Below, in pieces: positions 41,306 to 41,327 of a stretch of DNA of 41,327 bases; the first letter of the stretch is position 1, and every line of letters starts with the position of its first letter. The notes beneath the pieces are model-generated. The model was given only the letters and a program-made list of their open reading frames with translations. It had not been told where the DNA came from and did no database searches. Origin of the DNA: CAZTPJ01 sp964614515 (GTDB taxonomy: Bacteria; Planctomycetota; Phycisphaerae; Phycisphaerales; UBA1924); assembly GCA_964614515.1 (NCBI GenBank), contig CAZTPJ010000028.1, positions 1 to 41,327 on the forward strand, read 5' to 3'. Made by a program: the position numbers and the translations under genes.

Positions 41306-41327
41306 GTGCGTGGACTGACCATGACAC

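Overview
The window is GC-rich, densely coded bacterial DNA. It most resembles a planctomycete of the Phycisphaerae type. The evidence is a secreted protein with a paired FDFLCFSN dockerin-like tail, a PLPSAAG...RRRR sorting tail of PEP-CTERM type, a membrane protein with a CxxCGYDL...CPECG zinc ribbon, and a Gldg-type ABC system. This placement is an inference from gene style, not from a marker gene. One assembly gap (100 N) lies at 35315-35414.

Layout. 1-2.7 kb: small membrane and envelope genes (a DUF5658-like protein, an unknown protein, a lipid-A N-terminal-domain protein and a family 2 glycosyltransferase). 2.7-7.3 kb: a translationally coupled sugar cassette of L-ribulokinase, a zinc-ribbon protein and a fucose-isomerase-like protein that carries repeat-derived sequence in frame. 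7.4-8.6 kb: aroC. 8.8-10.8 kb: a two-gene AAA ATPase plus RloB-like pair, probably antiphage. 10.9-16.2 kb: an MscS channel, a dockerin-tailed secreted protein, an XRE-S24 (LexA/CI-like) regulator and a PEP-CTERM-like protein. 16.4-20.0 kb: the most unusual locus, a tight operon of a double-HTH protein, a small ABC ATPase, a GNAT acetyltransferase and a complete phage-type large terminase with no other phage genes. 20.0-25.2 kb: housekeeping genes (truD, a bifunctional-nuclease-family gene and nnrE on the minus strand; rpmF-plsX-fabH on the plus strand). 25.6-32.5 kb: a possible lipoprotein, a PAS-GAF-REC signalling protein, a GldA/F/G-like ABC cassette and a zinc-ribbon membrane protein. 32.6-41.3 kb: a thioredoxin-like protein, short-form glycogen phosphorylase, an array of inverted-repeat elements, an HDOD protein, a NeuC-like epimerase and putA.

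The best candidate for a new system is the S24 regulator plus the HTH-ABC-GNAT-TerL operon. The regulator keeps an Ala-Gly cleavage bond and a Ser/Lys dyad. An 18-bp dyad GTTC-N10-GAAC lies upstream of the regulator gene, and the same spacing recurs across the predicted -10 box of the terminase operon. This suggests a domesticated DNA motor/nuclease released from repression by DNA damage. The regulatory link is inferred.

The second theme is short interspersed repeats. At least five families of hairpin or inverted-repeat elements occupy gene ends. One has expanded inside the isomerase gene as a Pro/Gly-rich linker, and another forms terminal-inverted-repeat cassettes with unrelated cores.
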